Part shown: positions 9,547-18,229 of the stretch, in pieces
How positions within the stretch are numbered: position 1 is the first letter of the stretch
Layout: every line of letters starts with the position of its first letter
Assembly: GCF_000023945.1 (NCBI RefSeq)
Contig: NC_013158.1
Coordinates: 2,604,001-2,668,000, forward strand
Direction of reading: 5' to 3'
Length of the DNA: 64,000 nucleotides
DNA from: Halorhabdus utahensis DSM 12940
GTDB taxonomy: Archaea; Halobacteriota; Halobacteria; Halobacteriales; Haloarculaceae
The notes under the pieces: model-generated
The model's input: only the letters and a program-made list of their open reading frames with translations
Database searches by the model: none
Told to the model about the DNA's origin: nothing
Program-made: the position numbers and the translations under genes

Positions 9547-9768
9547 ACCGATAGATAGGAGAGAGCGTGTCAAAAGCCTTCTGACAGCCGAAATATCGGC
9601 CGGGCTCTCTCCCCGTGAGGCCGATTGCACGTTCGTAGATTTGTTCACGAATATAGTGATATATACATCCTTCACGCCACACAATCGTGAGAGTCTCGTC
9701 CTTCACAGCCGTATATCGAAAAACATTTACTCAATACTGACCCATCTTTCGATTGGAGTTAGATAACT

Positions 9769-10779
9769 ATGAGTGCAAGCGATCCGGTCCGCATCGGGAT
9801 CAACGGTTACGGTCGAATCGGCCGTTGTACCCTTCGTGCAGCCCTGGAGAACGACGACGTCCAGATCGTCGGTATCAACGACGTAATGGACTTCGAGAAG
9901 ATGGAGTATCTCACGAAATACGACAGCGCGTTGGGCACCCTCCCCTACGATGTCTCCCTCGAGGGGGACTCGCTGGTCGTCGACGGCAACGATATCGATC
10001 TACTCAACATCCAGAACCCCGAGGAACTCCCCTGGGACGACCTCGATGTTGACGTCGCGATCGAGTCGACGGGTATCTTCCGAACGAAGGACGAGGCCAG
10101 TGCCCACCTCGACGCCGGCGCGGAGAAGGCGCTGATCTCCGCCCCGCCGAAGGGCGACAAGCCCGTCCCGCAGTTCGTCTACGGCGTCAACGACGACGAG
10201 TACGACGGCGAGGACGTCGTCTCCGCCGCCTCCTGTACGACCAACAGCGTCTCGCCGCCGATGCACGTCCTGCTGGAGGAGTTCGGCGTCGACGCTGCCG
10301 AGATGACCACGATCCACGCCTACACGGGCAGCCAGGCCATCGTCGACGGTCCCAAGTCCAAGACCCGGCGTGGTCGCGCAGCCGCCGAGAACATCGTCCC
10401 GACGACGACCGGCGCGTCGACCGCGACGCCCGACATCCTGCCCGAGCTCGAAGGCAAGTTCGAGGCGATGGCGATCCGCGTCCCGGTCCCGAGCGGTTCG
10501 ATCACCGAGATCGTCGTCGACCTGCCCGGCAACCCGGACGTCGATGAGATCAACGCCGCCTTCGAGGAGTACGCGGCCGGCGAACTCGAAGGCTCGATGG
10601 GCGTCACCGACGACCCGATCGTCTCGCGTGACATCGTGGGCCAGCAGTTCGGCTCGGTCGTCGACCTGGGCAAGACCTCGACGGTCCAGGGTGGCAAGCT
10701 CGCGAAGATCTTCGCCTGGTACGACAACGAGATGGGCTACACGTCCCAGATGATGCGGCTGGCCGAAGACATCGTCTGA
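9769..10779 (+). CDS. gap: Glyceraldehyde-3-phosphate dehydrogenase, class I (bacterial type)
   Basis: A 336-residue phosphorylating GAPDH, which converts glyceraldehyde-3-phosphate and phosphate to 1,3-bisphosphoglycerate with NAD(P). It has the N-terminal Rossmann motif INGYGRIGR, the active-site SCTTNS near residue 155 with its Cys nucleophile, HAYTGSQ, and the C-terminal WYDNEMGY. This is the bacterial-like enzyme found in haloarchaea, not the archaeal class II type. It is followed after 61 nt by pgk, the next enzyme of lower glycolysis/gluconeogenesis; the pair is probably coordinately expressed. Confidence 0.96.
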   Translation: MSASDPVRIGINGYGRIGRCTLRAALENDDVQIVGINDVMDFEKMEYLTKYDSALGTLPYDVSLEGDSLVVDGNDIDLLNIQNPEELPWDDLDVDVAIESTGIFRTKDEASAHLDAGAEKALISAPPKGDKPVPQFVYGVNDDEYDGEDVVSAASCTTNSVSPPMHVLLEEFGVDAAEMTTIHAYTGSQAIVDGPKSKTRRGRAAAENIVPTTTGASTATPDILPELEGKFEAMAIRVPVPSGSITEIVVDLPGNPDVDEINAAFEEYAAGELEGSMGVTDDPIVSRDIVGQQFGSVVDLGKTSTVQGGKLAKIFAWYDNEMGYTSQMMRLAEDIV

Positions 10780-10840
10780 TCACCGGATCCCACGTCGTGT
10801 ACAGGGCCGCAATTTCTTCAGCATACAACACGCACCAATC

Positions 10841-12064
10841 ATGGCTGCATTCAACACACTTGATGACCTTGCAGATGGACAGCGCGTCCTGGTCCGCGTC
10901 GACCTCAACTCGCCGGTCGAGGACGGCGTCGTCCAGGACAACCACCGATTCGACCGCTACGCCGAAACGGTTCGCGAACTCGCCGATCGGGACAACAAGG
11001 TTGTCCTGATGGCCCACCAGGGCCGGCCCGGCCGCGACGACTTCGTTTCCCTCGACCAGCACGCCGAAATTCTCGAAGAGTACGTCGGCAAGCCGATCAA
11101 CTTCGTTGAGGACATCTACGGCGACGACGCCATCGCGGCCATCGAGGGCCTCGAAGCGGGCGAGATTCTCCTGCTCGAGAACACCCGGATGGCCGACGAC
11201 GAACTGCCCGAGAAGGCCCCCGAGGAACACGCAAAGAGCGACTTCGTCCAGACGCTGTCGCCGTATTTCGACGCCTTCGTCAACGACGCCTACTCGGCGG
11301 CCCACCGCGCCCACGCCTCGACGGTCGGGTTCGCGCTGGAACTGCCGGCCTACGCGGGCCGCGTGATGGAAGCCGAGTACGAGTACAACACCGGCGTCGC
11401 CGAGCGCGCCCGCGAGACCGAGGGCCAGGTCACGATGGTCCTGGGCGGCAACAAAAGCGAGGACGTCATCAGCGTCGTCAACAATCTGGGCGACGCCATC
11501 GACACGTTCCTCATCGGCGGCCTGCCGGGTGAACTGTTCCTCCGCGCGGAGGGCCACCCGGTCGGCATGGACGTCGGCGACATGGATCTGCTCGACGGCC
11601 AGTGGGAGGAAACCAAGGACACCCTCGAGGACCTCGTCGCGAACCGTCGCGACGAGTTCGAACTGCCCACTGACTTCGCCTACGAGGACGATGACGGCGA
11701 ACGCGCCGAGATCGCCCTTGAGGACATCGACGAGAAAGACACGGGCTACCTCGACATCGGCCACGACACCATCGAGGCGTACGTGCCGATCATCGAGGAG
11801 AGCGAGGCCGTCTTCGTGAAGGGCGCAGTCGGCGTCTTCGAGGACGAGCGCTTCGCCGACGGCACGGTCGAACTCATCGAGGCCATCGGCCGCACCGACT
11901 GCTTCTCGGTGGTCGGCGGCGGCGACACCGCCCGGACGCTCTCGATGTACGGACTCAGCGAGGACGACTACGATCACATCTCGATCGCCGGCGGCGCGTA
12001 CTTGAACGCGCTCACCGGCCAGGAACTCGAAGCCGCCGAAGTGCTGATCGAGCAGGCGACGTAA
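10841..12064 (+). CDS. pgk: Phosphoglycerate kinase
   Basis: A 407-residue PGK that interconverts 1,3-bisphosphoglycerate/ADP and 3-phosphoglycerate/ATP. The N-terminal substrate motif is VRVDLNSP; HQGRPGRD and LENTRM line the phosphoglycerate site; the C-terminal nucleotide domain has VLGGNKSED and the glycine-rich VVGGGDTART, ending with GGAYLNALTG. Full length. Its 3' flank is the left edge of the inserted island described below. Confidence 0.96.
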   Translation: MAAFNTLDDLADGQRVLVRVDLNSPVEDGVVQDNHRFDRYAETVRELADRDNKVVLMAHQGRPGRDDFVSLDQHAEILEEYVGKPINFVEDIYGDDAIAAIEGLEAGEILLLENTRMADDELPEKAPEEHAKSDFVQTLSPYFDAFVNDAYSAAHRAHASTVGFALELPAYAGRVMEAEYEYNTGVAERARETEGQVTMVLGGNKSEDVISVVNNLGDAIDTFLIGGLPGELFLRAEGHPVGMDVGDMDLLDGQWEETKDTLEDLVANRRDEFELPTDFAYEDDDGERAEIALEDIDEKDTGYLDIGHDTIEAYVPIIEESEAVFVKGAVGVFEDERFADGTVELIEAIGRTDCFSVVGGGDTARTLSMYGLSEDDYDHISIAGGAYLNALTGQELEAAEVLIEQAT

Positions 12065-12136
12065 CCCACCTGCTCCTGACGGAGCGAGCGTTCGAACGCG
12101 ATTTCGAGAAGCGGGCTGTCGCCTGCTTTCGTCGTG

Positions 12137-12150
12137 GGTGCCGATCGTAC
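12137..12150 (+). repeat. 14-bp direct repeat, left copy
   Basis: GGTGCCGATCGTAC. An identical copy is at 14293-14306. The repeats bracket the lower-GC island and sit immediately outside inverted repeats, as target-site duplications of a mobile element would. Confidence 0.65.
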
Positions 12151-12385
12151 CGTGTCATAGAAACAGCTACTCCCGATCGACTGCGGTGCCACCAGGCGTG
12201 AAAATACCAGTTTAGAAATACTTACAGAAGGCTGTGAGAGATATAGAGGATGTAGTTAGCAGTCGACTATTGTTGATATCACACCGATCTTGATGAACCA
12301 GCTGCTCTGTGTGCCTGCGCACTTAGCTCGCTCCTATCACCGAAATTCAGCGAGGATCGCGTTATGGACTCGGTTCTTGAAGTGA

Positions 12386-13123
12386 TCAGGCACCGTCTCC
12401 AGATACGTTCGCCGGGGCGCTGCCATCACTGGAATTACTCCTGAGTGCCGATGGCGAATAGTCTCTCGAAACAAACACTAATTGGATACTATCGATGGCT
12501 GTTGCTCCCAAAACTTCCTCTTTGATCTGGTCATCAGCGAACTCTGCTGGATTGGTTGTCGCTAGCTCTGTTTCTCCCGGCATGTTTGCGGCGACATCGT
12601 GAGCGTCGATTACAATCCAGAAATCTTCCTCGTCTTGAGCCCGGAGCTGAGTCAATTCGTCCTGTACCGATTCGTGCGAACTAATCCTCAGCCAGCCTTG
12701 GAACGTTGCGTAGAGCGTCTCCTTTCGCGCCTCGGCTCGCTGTTCCATCTCACGAATCACCTCCCGCAATTCATCAGTGACCTCGTAGACACCTCTTCCG
12801 GCTTTATCGTCGTAGAAATCCTCTAAATACCTCCATGCCGAATTTTCATCCCGGTCAATTTCCGACTGAATCTCCTCGATATCACTCTCACTTAGTTCCC
12901 CCTGGTAATTGACCTTCACCTGTTGGATGTTCCGGAGAACCTGGCTCCGGTGCTCATCGATAATTGAGTCCTTCGCATTTCGGAAGATATTCTCAACCTG
13001 TTCCGTAACGAAATACTCTGTGTCGCCATTAAACAAGTACCTCCTACATTCTCTGTGGTGGGGATCAGTAAAGAAACAGAAACCGAGGATGACTCCCTTG
13101 TCAAGGAAGGCGTTGTCCGCCAT
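12386..13123 (-). CDS. PIN-like domain protein, candidate toxin/nuclease (probably frameshifted at its C-terminus)
   Basis: 245 residues as read. The N-terminus FLDKGVILGFCFF, with an early Asp, and the later WIVIDAHD near residue 170 resemble the acidic metal-binding positions of PIN-like nucleases. VFVSRDY near 220 resembles the last beta-strand and acidic residue of the fold. After that point the frame becomes Ser/Ala/Gly-rich. Another frame continues to a stop at 12337 and reads HSGVIPVMAAPRRTYLE, which fits a PIN C-terminus much better. One surplus base around 12457 (an AA pair) explains this. The partner gene ends one base upstream. Toxin function is inferred from fold and pairing only. 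Confidence 0.6.
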   Translation of the reverse strand: MADNAFLDKGVILGFCFFTDPHHRECRRYLFNGDTEYFVTEQVENIFRNAKDSIIDEHRSQVLRNIQQVKVNYQGELSESDIEEIQSEIDRDENSAWRYLEDFYDDKAGRGVYEVTDELREVIREMEQRAEARKETLYATFQGWLRISSHESVQDELTQLRAQDEEDFWIVIDAHDVAANMPGETELATTNPAEFADDQIKEEVLGATAIDSIQLVFVSRDYSPSALRSNSSDGSAPANVSGDGA

Positions 13124-13124
13124 T

Positions 13125-14057
13125 CTATAGTTCGTCTAGCTCCTCAGAAATAGTCATATTGTACGAATCAGCGACGCTGTCCAAAGCCGAGGTGGACTGT
13201 CTTTCTGAGAGGGCTCTCTTCCGCTTCTGTGTTACCCGGCTTTGGAGATCTCTGCGCACTTTTTCCTTCTCTTCACGCCAGTCTTCGAGCGCCTCTGAAT
13301 CAATATTCGAGTGTTCCTCGAATCGGAGAATGATTCGTGTGGCCCCTTCGATGAAGGCCTCTGTGAAGTCATGGAGTTCTCTCGGGCTTCGCCCGATATC
13401 GACCAACAGGCGTATCGTGTCGTCCCAATCAAGGTAGATTTCGTGGATTTCCGAGTAACGCTCCGCGTCGAAATTCGCCAGCATCTCATCCAGGAGCTCT
13501 TCGATGTGGGTCTTCTCATCGGGGGTGACGAATTGACTCAGCCTGTGCTGATCTTCGTCTTGGGAAACCGTGTTTAAGTACCACCGCAAATCAGCATATG
13601 CGATAACGAAATCGTCGGGCGCAAAGTTCTGATACTGATACTCTTCCAGTTCCTCAGCTGTTTTGTCGCCGTGTTCAGTGACTACAGATTGAACCGCGTT
13701 GTATATGTCGTCTTTGAGGTCTTCCGACAGGTGGTCGAAGTCGGATTCATTGACTTGCTCGGCCGGATAGTACGCCTGTCCACCGAAGTGATTCGCGTTG
13801 GGCCTGTACGTGACCGCTGAATTCAGATGAGCTTCGGAGATGGTCCGGCCGTACTTGTACCAGTACTTCGGCAGACCGACTTCCCGGTCGTATTCCTGCG
13901 CTAACAGCCGATCAGCTAAACAGCAAAGTTTGTGGATGCGGGTCCGCCCCGTCTCACGGCCGTCCTGCTCGTGACGTTCCGCAGCCACCCGATACAGAAG
14001 ATACTCCGGCGGCCCCAAGTCACCGAACTCATCATCCGCCGGTGGCGACTCGGACAT
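13125..14057 (-). CDS. Panacea/DUF4065-like protein, candidate antitoxin
   Basis: A 310-residue protein. Residues 35-90 (TRIHKLCCLADRLLAQEY, then GLPKYWYKYGRTISEAHL) recall the Panacea/SocA-type domain, with its KL..LAD helix and YxYGxxS loop, which serves as antitoxin in many two-gene systems. The C-terminal third is charged and helical (EEKEKVRRDLQSRV). The start at 14057 is taken because an A/T-rich TTATTTTGTA lies about 30 nt upstream; an in-frame ATG at 14090 is less well placed. It precedes the PIN-like gene by one base, so the two should be translationally linked. The family assignment is tentative. Confidence 0.55.
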   Translation of the reverse strand: MSESPPADDEFGDLGPPEYLLYRVAAERHEQDGRETGRTRIHKLCCLADRLLAQEYDREVGLPKYWYKYGRTISEAHLNSAVTYRPNANHFGGQAYYPAEQVNESDFDHLSEDLKDDIYNAVQSVVTEHGDKTAEELEEYQYQNFAPDDFVIAYADLRWYLNTVSQDEDQHRLSQFVTPDEKTHIEELLDEMLANFDAERYSEIHEIYLDWDDTIRLLVDIGRSPRELHDFTEAFIEGATRIILRFEEHSNIDSEALEDWREEKEKVRRDLQSRVTQKRKRALSERQSTSALDSVADSYNMTISEELDEL

Positions 14058-14292
14058 TCGTCTTGTTTGGCTTATAGAATCCGGGTACAAAATAACTGAC
14101 GCTGTGATTACTTCCTGAATTCAGACTGGCCACCCCTAAGAAACCATCATGAATAGGACCAACCGCTCTACTGACCGATTCGGCAGCCCAACGAATGCCA
14201 GAGAGTCACTGCTGAATATGCGCGTTGTATCTTGCACGGAAGTCTTGACAAGGCCTGGATAGGGAGAGCGCGCGAAACTTGCTATGACACGC

Positions 14293-14306
14293 GGTGCCGA
14301 TCGTAC
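14293..14306 (+). repeat. 14-bp direct repeat, right copy
   Basis: GGTGCCGATCGTAC, identical to 12137-12150. One base (C) separates it from the right inverted repeat. It lies 17 nt from the 3' end of the trmB-family gene. Confidence 0.65.
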
Positions 14307-14322
14307 AGCCGTCGCGACGGAG

Positions 14323-15075
14323 CTACTGCCGCTCTCTCCCGGACTCCATCCCCGATCGCATGAACTCGGCGAGGATGCGGCCGATACGTGAGTTGCCGGT
14401 CCACATCGCCTCCTCGCCGAGCGGCCCCTCGTCGGTCTCGACGGCGAGCAGGACGCTCCGGTCGTCGACCATCAGCGCACGACCGGCGAAGTCGGCGGGG
14501 TTGTCCTCGGACATGACGAACACGGAGACGGCGTCCGGGAATCGTGCACGGAGCGCGGGATCGGCCGTGACGACGGTGACCGAGACGCCGCTGGCAGCCT
14601 TCTCCGCGAGTGCGGTCACGATATCGTCGGTCAGCGAGTCGGCCGTGGGGGCGACGAAGACGACCGCCCCCGCCGCGCGCTCGACGAGGGCGGCGACGCG
14701 GTCGTCGATCGACTGCCGGCCCCGAAGCGTCGAGACGTCCCCGCTCGCATCGCGTTCGTCGTCCTGCGTGCGGATCGACTCGAGGTGTTCGAAGGCACGC
14801 GTTCGCTCGCGTTCCAGGCGCTCGGTGAGAACGTCGCGGGCGGTCGCCAGCGTGACCGAGCGATAGGCTTTCGGCGAGGCTTCGACCACTTCGACCAGCC
14901 CCTTCTCGGCCAAGTCCTCGGCGGCCCCGTAGACCTGCGACCGCGGCACGTCCGAGACGTCGCTGACGTCTTGGGCCGTCCCGGTGCCGAGTCGCTGCAA
15001 CGCGAGGAACACCTGGGCCTCGTAGTTCGACAGTCCGAGCGTCTCCAGGGAGTCGAGGACGTCCTGTTCAGTCAT
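14323..15075 (-). CDS. TrmB-family transcriptional regulator
   Basis: A 250-residue regulator. The N-terminal winged helix (1-75) contains LGLSNYEAQVFLALQRLG and DVPRSQVYGAAEDL, the typical TrmB DNA-binding unit. A short coiled linker (85-105) is followed by a C-terminal effector-like domain with VVFVAPTADSL and VMSEDNPADFAG. TrmB proteins usually sense sugars or other small molecules. It is divergent from the MMPL/RND exporter at 15271 with a 195-nt shared spacer, so control of that exporter is a reasonable inference. Confidence 0.87.
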   Translation of the reverse strand: MTEQDVLDSLETLGLSNYEAQVFLALQRLGTGTAQDVSDVSDVPRSQVYGAAEDLAEKGLVEVVEASPKAYRSVTLATARDVLTERLERERTRAFEHLESIRTQDDERDASGDVSTLRGRQSIDDRVAALVERAAGAVVFVAPTADSLTDDIVTALAEKAASGVSVTVVTADPALRARFPDAVSVFVMSEDNPADFAGRALMVDDRSVLLAVETDEGPLGEEAMWTGNSRIGRILAEFMRSGMESGRERQ

Positions 15076-15270
15076 GGTTCGTGGCCGTCGTGTGTGCTCG
15101 CTATAACCGATGGGGTCATATCCCCGTTGCCTTCTCCGTTCGCTCTATCAGTAAATATAGTAGGATTCTACAAACACTTAAGCCATAGTCCCGATACCCC
15201 ATCCTATGGACCCAGCCGGTGTGCTCGACGCGGATCGACCGGCGCGCAGCCGAACACGGAACTACCCACG

Positions 15271-17859
15271 ATGACAGGGAAGCTATCTCGCCGGTACGCG
15301 GATTGGATCGCCACTCACAGCAAACTCGTCGTCCTCGCCGTCCTGGCACTGACGATCCTCGTCGCGGCTGGGACGACGGTCGGCGAAACGGGGAGTGCCG
15401 GCGTCGGCCAGTTCCAGGTCGACACCGCAGAGACCGACGCCGCCGCGTTCGTCCGGGAGAACTACGGGGGCAACGAGGGGATCGCCGCACAGCTCGTCGT
15501 TCGCGACGAGGGCGGGGACGTTCTCACGAGAGACTCGTTGCTCGAGGGACTTCGATTGCAGCAGACCGTCAGAACCGACGACTCGATCAGCGAAACGCTC
15601 GCCGAGCCAGGACTGATCGGCATCGAGAACCTCGTCGGGACGGCTGCCGTCTACGCCGACGCGACCGCCGACGGTGGACCGCCGCCCGCCAAGCCGCCGT
15701 CGCTGTCCGAACAGATCGCGGCTCTCGAAGATCGGACCGACACACAAGTCAAACAGCTGCTCGCCCGGGTGCTCGATCCCGAGGGATCGTCGCTGACGGA
15801 ACGCGATCCCTACGCGTTCCTGCCTCGCGACTACGAACCGGGCGAGACCCGGGCCGAGGCTCGACTGACCTTGATCAGCCAGGTCGACGCGAGTGGCGAG
15901 AATAGCGATCCGCAGGTGGCCTACGACGCCCAGGTGGCGATCGACAGAATGGTCGAGGACCGCTTCGCCGACGCGTTCGTCTTCGGCCAGGGCATCCAGG
16001 ACGACGCCTCCACGCGGGCCACGGGCGACAGCTTCACGATCATCACCCCCTTTGCGCTCGCCCTGATCGTGCTGGTGCTGGGGATCACCTACCGCGATGT
16101 CCTCGACATCCTGCTTGCGTTCGTCGGGATCGGGATCGTCCTGGCGTGGCTCGTGGGGCTGATGGGCTGGCTCGCGATCCCGATGAACGTCATCCTGATC
16201 GCCGTTCCCTTCCTGTTGATCGGGCTGAGTATCGACTACGCCCTCCACGTCGTGATGCGCTACCGGGAGGCCCGCGCGGGGACGCTTGAGGCCGGTTCGT
16301 CGAGCGAGACGACCGAAATCGGGAACCGATCCATCCGGACCGCGATGGCGGTCGGCCTCGGCAGCGTCGTCCTAGCGCTCGCGGCGGCGACTGTCTCGAC
16401 CGGTGTCGGCTTCCTTTCGAACGTCGTCAGTCCACTGCCGGCGATACGAGACTTTGCAGTGCTGAGTGCCGGCGGGATATTCGCCACATTCGTCGCCTTC
16501 GGCGTCTTCCTGCCCGCGCTCAAGATCGAAGTCGATTCGATCGTCGAGAACCGGCTCGGTCGGAGCCGGGCCAAACCAGCCTTCGGCGTCGGTGGCGGGA
16601 GTGCGAACGCGGTCCTCGCGAAACTCGGCTCGGTCACCATGCGCGCCCCCGTGGTGATCGTCGTCGTGGCGCTCCTGCTGGGGACCGTCGGGGCCTACGG
16701 CGCGACGACCATCGACACGGAGTTCAACGAGGCCGACTTCCTGCCGACCGACGCGCCGGAGTGGGCCAAGTCGCTTCCTGGGCCACTCGCTCCCGACACC
16801 TACACTATCGCCGATGACTTCGCGTACCTCAGCGACAACTTCCAGCTCCGCGGGGAGGGCGGCCAGTCACAGGTGTTGATACGTGGGGACGGACTGGCCG
16901 AGGGGACACTCCTGTCGACACTCGACGATGCGGCCGGGTCAGTCCCCGAAGACAGCTCCATCCAGCTCCGGCCGGACGGCCGGGCAGCACTCGACGGTCC
17001 CCACACCGCGATCCGTGCAGTCGCAAGCGACAATGCGACGTTCGCGTCGCTTGTCGAGCGCAACGACGCGAACGACGACGGCCTGCCCGACGAGAACGTC
17101 AATACGGTCTACGCCGCGCTGTTCGACGCCGACGAGGCGGCCGCCTCGCAGGTCCTGAGTCGGTCCGATGACGGCAAGATCACGTCGGCGCGACTCGTGC
17201 TCTCGGTTCGCTCCAGCGAATCGGCCCAGACCATCGCCGACGACACGCGGACGTTCGCCGAGGGGATCGAAGCCGAGACGACCGAGATCACTGCCGTCGC
17301 GACGGGCGCGCCGGTCTCGACCGCCGTGATTCAGGACGCACTGCTGGAGACCCTGGTCGAAGCTTTCGCGGTGACGCTGGTGGTTATCCTGGTGTTCGCC
17401 ACCGGGCTGTTCGGCCTGCGCTATGGGTCGTGGTCGCTCGGCGCGCTGGTGCTCGCGCCCGTCGTGGTCTCGCTGGCGTGGCTGCTCGGCGCGATGGCCG
17501 CGCTGGAAATCTCCTTCAACAGCGAGACGGCCGTCATCACGAGCCTCGCGATCGGGCTGGGCGTGGACTACAGCATCCACGCTGGCGAGCGCTTCATGGC
17601 CGAACGGGCGGAACGCGACACCCTCACTGAGGCGCTCCGGCGGACGATCACCGGCACCGGCGGGACCTTGCTCGCGAGCGCGGCGACGACGGCTGCGGCC
17701 TTCGGCGTCCTGGCATTCGCGCTGTCGCCACCGCTCCGGCGCTTCGGCATCGTGACCGGGCTGGCGATCATTTTCGCGTTCGTTGCCGTCGTCACGATGT
17801 TGCCCGGCCTGCTCGTCCTCCGGGAACGAGTGGTTGCTAGCGGGCTGCGTTCGGACTGA
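15271..17859 (+). CDS. RND/MMPL-family membrane exporter
   Basis: An 862-residue polytopic membrane protein with two homologous halves. Each has one N-terminal transmembrane helix (about 20-40 and 460-480), a large outside loop, and a block of five helices. The first block contains the signature GLSIDYALHVVMRYRE, the second GLGVDYSIHAGERFM. These Asp-containing helices couple proton flow to export in RND proteins. The start ATG at 15271 follows the promoter region; the longer open frame from 14785 runs through the divergent trmB gene and is spurious. The substrate may be a lipid or hydrophobic compound. Confidence 0.85.
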   Translation: MTGKLSRRYADWIATHSKLVVLAVLALTILVAAGTTVGETGSAGVGQFQVDTAETDAAAFVRENYGGNEGIAAQLVVRDEGGDVLTRDSLLEGLRLQQTVRTDDSISETLAEPGLIGIENLVGTAAVYADATADGGPPPAKPPSLSEQIAALEDRTDTQVKQLLARVLDPEGSSLTERDPYAFLPRDYEPGETRAEARLTLISQVDASGENSDPQVAYDAQVAIDRMVEDRFADAFVFGQGIQDDASTRATGDSFTIITPFALALIVLVLGITYRDVLDILLAFVGIGIVLAWLVGLMGWLAIPMNVILIAVPFLLIGLSIDYALHVVMRYREARAGTLEAGSSSETTEIGNRSIRTAMAVGLGSVVLALAAATVSTGVGFLSNVVSPLPAIRDFAVLSAGGIFATFVAFGVFLPALKIEVDSIVENRLGRSRAKPAFGVGGGSANAVLAKLGSVTMRAPVVIVVVALLLGTVGAYGATTIDTEFNEADFLPTDAPEWAKSLPGPLAPDTYTIADDFAYLSDNFQLRGEGGQSQVLIRGDGLAEGTLLSTLDDAAGSVPEDSSIQLRPDGRAALDGPHTAIRAVASDNATFASLVERNDANDDGLPDENVNTVYAALFDADEAAASQVLSRSDDGKITSARLVLSVRSSESAQTIADDTRTFAEGIEAETTEITAVATGAPVSTAVIQDALLETLVEAFAVTLVVILVFATGLFGLRYGSWSLGALVLAPVVVSLAWLLGAMAALEISFNSETAVITSLAIGLGVDYSIHAGERFMAERAERDTLTEALRRTITGTGGTLLASAATTAAAFGVLAFALSPPLRRFGIVTGLAIIFAFVAVVTMLPGLLVLRERVVASGLRSD

Positions 17860-17910
17860 GTTCGTCAGTCGGTTTCGTCGCCCCCTTCGAAACAACTAGT
17901 CGAAAGATTC

Positions 17911-17920
17911 GTATATATTG
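17911..17920 (+). promoter_or_regulatory. TATA box of the UPF0175/PIN toxin-antitoxin operon
   Basis: GTATATATTG, centred about 23 nt before the ATG at 17938. The spacing fits a leaderless transcript and decides against an in-frame ATG at 17920. Confidence 0.6.
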
Positions 17921-17937
17921 TGTGCAAAGTAAACGGC

Positions 17938-18228
17938 ATGGGAACGATTTCGGCGCGCGTCCCCGACGATCTCGAGGACGAACTGGAGATGTACCTCGAG
18001 GAGGAGCGTCTCGACCGGAGTACGGCCGTTCGGAAGCTCCTTGCGGAGGGGCTCGAAGACTGGCGACGCGATCGGGCGATCGAACGATTCGAGGCCGGTG
18101 ATATCTCCTTCTCGCGGGCGGCCGAACTCGCGGACATGTCGGTGTGGGACTTCACCCGTCTGCTCGAGGAACGGGACGTGACCTGGGTCGCCGACGATCA
18201 CCTAGCGGACGATATCGACTCTCTCTGA
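17938..18228 (+). CDS. UPF0175-family antitoxin
   Basis: A 96-residue protein with an N-terminal ribbon-helix-helix-like part (ISARVPDDLEDELEMYLEEE) and the C-terminal UPF0175 helix-turn-helix (FSRAAELADMSVWDFTRLL). Members repress their own operon and neutralise a PIN toxin. It sits one base before the PIN-domain gene, the standard toxin-antitoxin layout. The start is set by the TATA box. Confidence 0.85.
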   Translation: MGTISARVPDDLEDELEMYLEEERLDRSTAVRKLLAEGLEDWRRDRAIERFEAGDISFSRAAELADMSVWDFTRLLEERDVTWVADDHLADDIDSL

Positions 18229-18229
18229 G

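Larger units (their letters stand above)
12151..14291. mobile_element. Putative non-autonomous element carrying a two-gene PIN/Panacea-like module
   Basis: The ends are CGTGTCATAG (12151-12160) and its exact reverse complement CTATGACACG (14282-14291), each flanked by the same 14-bp sequence. The interior is clearly richer in A+T than the surrounding genes and holds only two minus-strand genes; no transposase or integrase is recognisable. The unit lies between the convergent genes pgk and trmB, so removal would restore an ordinary convergent spacer. Bases 12161-12336 hold no gene I can support. Bases 14106-14281 hold only a short open stretch on the minus strand with no recognisable product. 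Confidence 0.55.

Noticed and set aside
12355-12430. Fragment of a transposase C-terminus at the island's left side
   Set aside because: The peptide in this frame joins the PIN-like gene if one base is removed, which explains it better than a transposase remnant.
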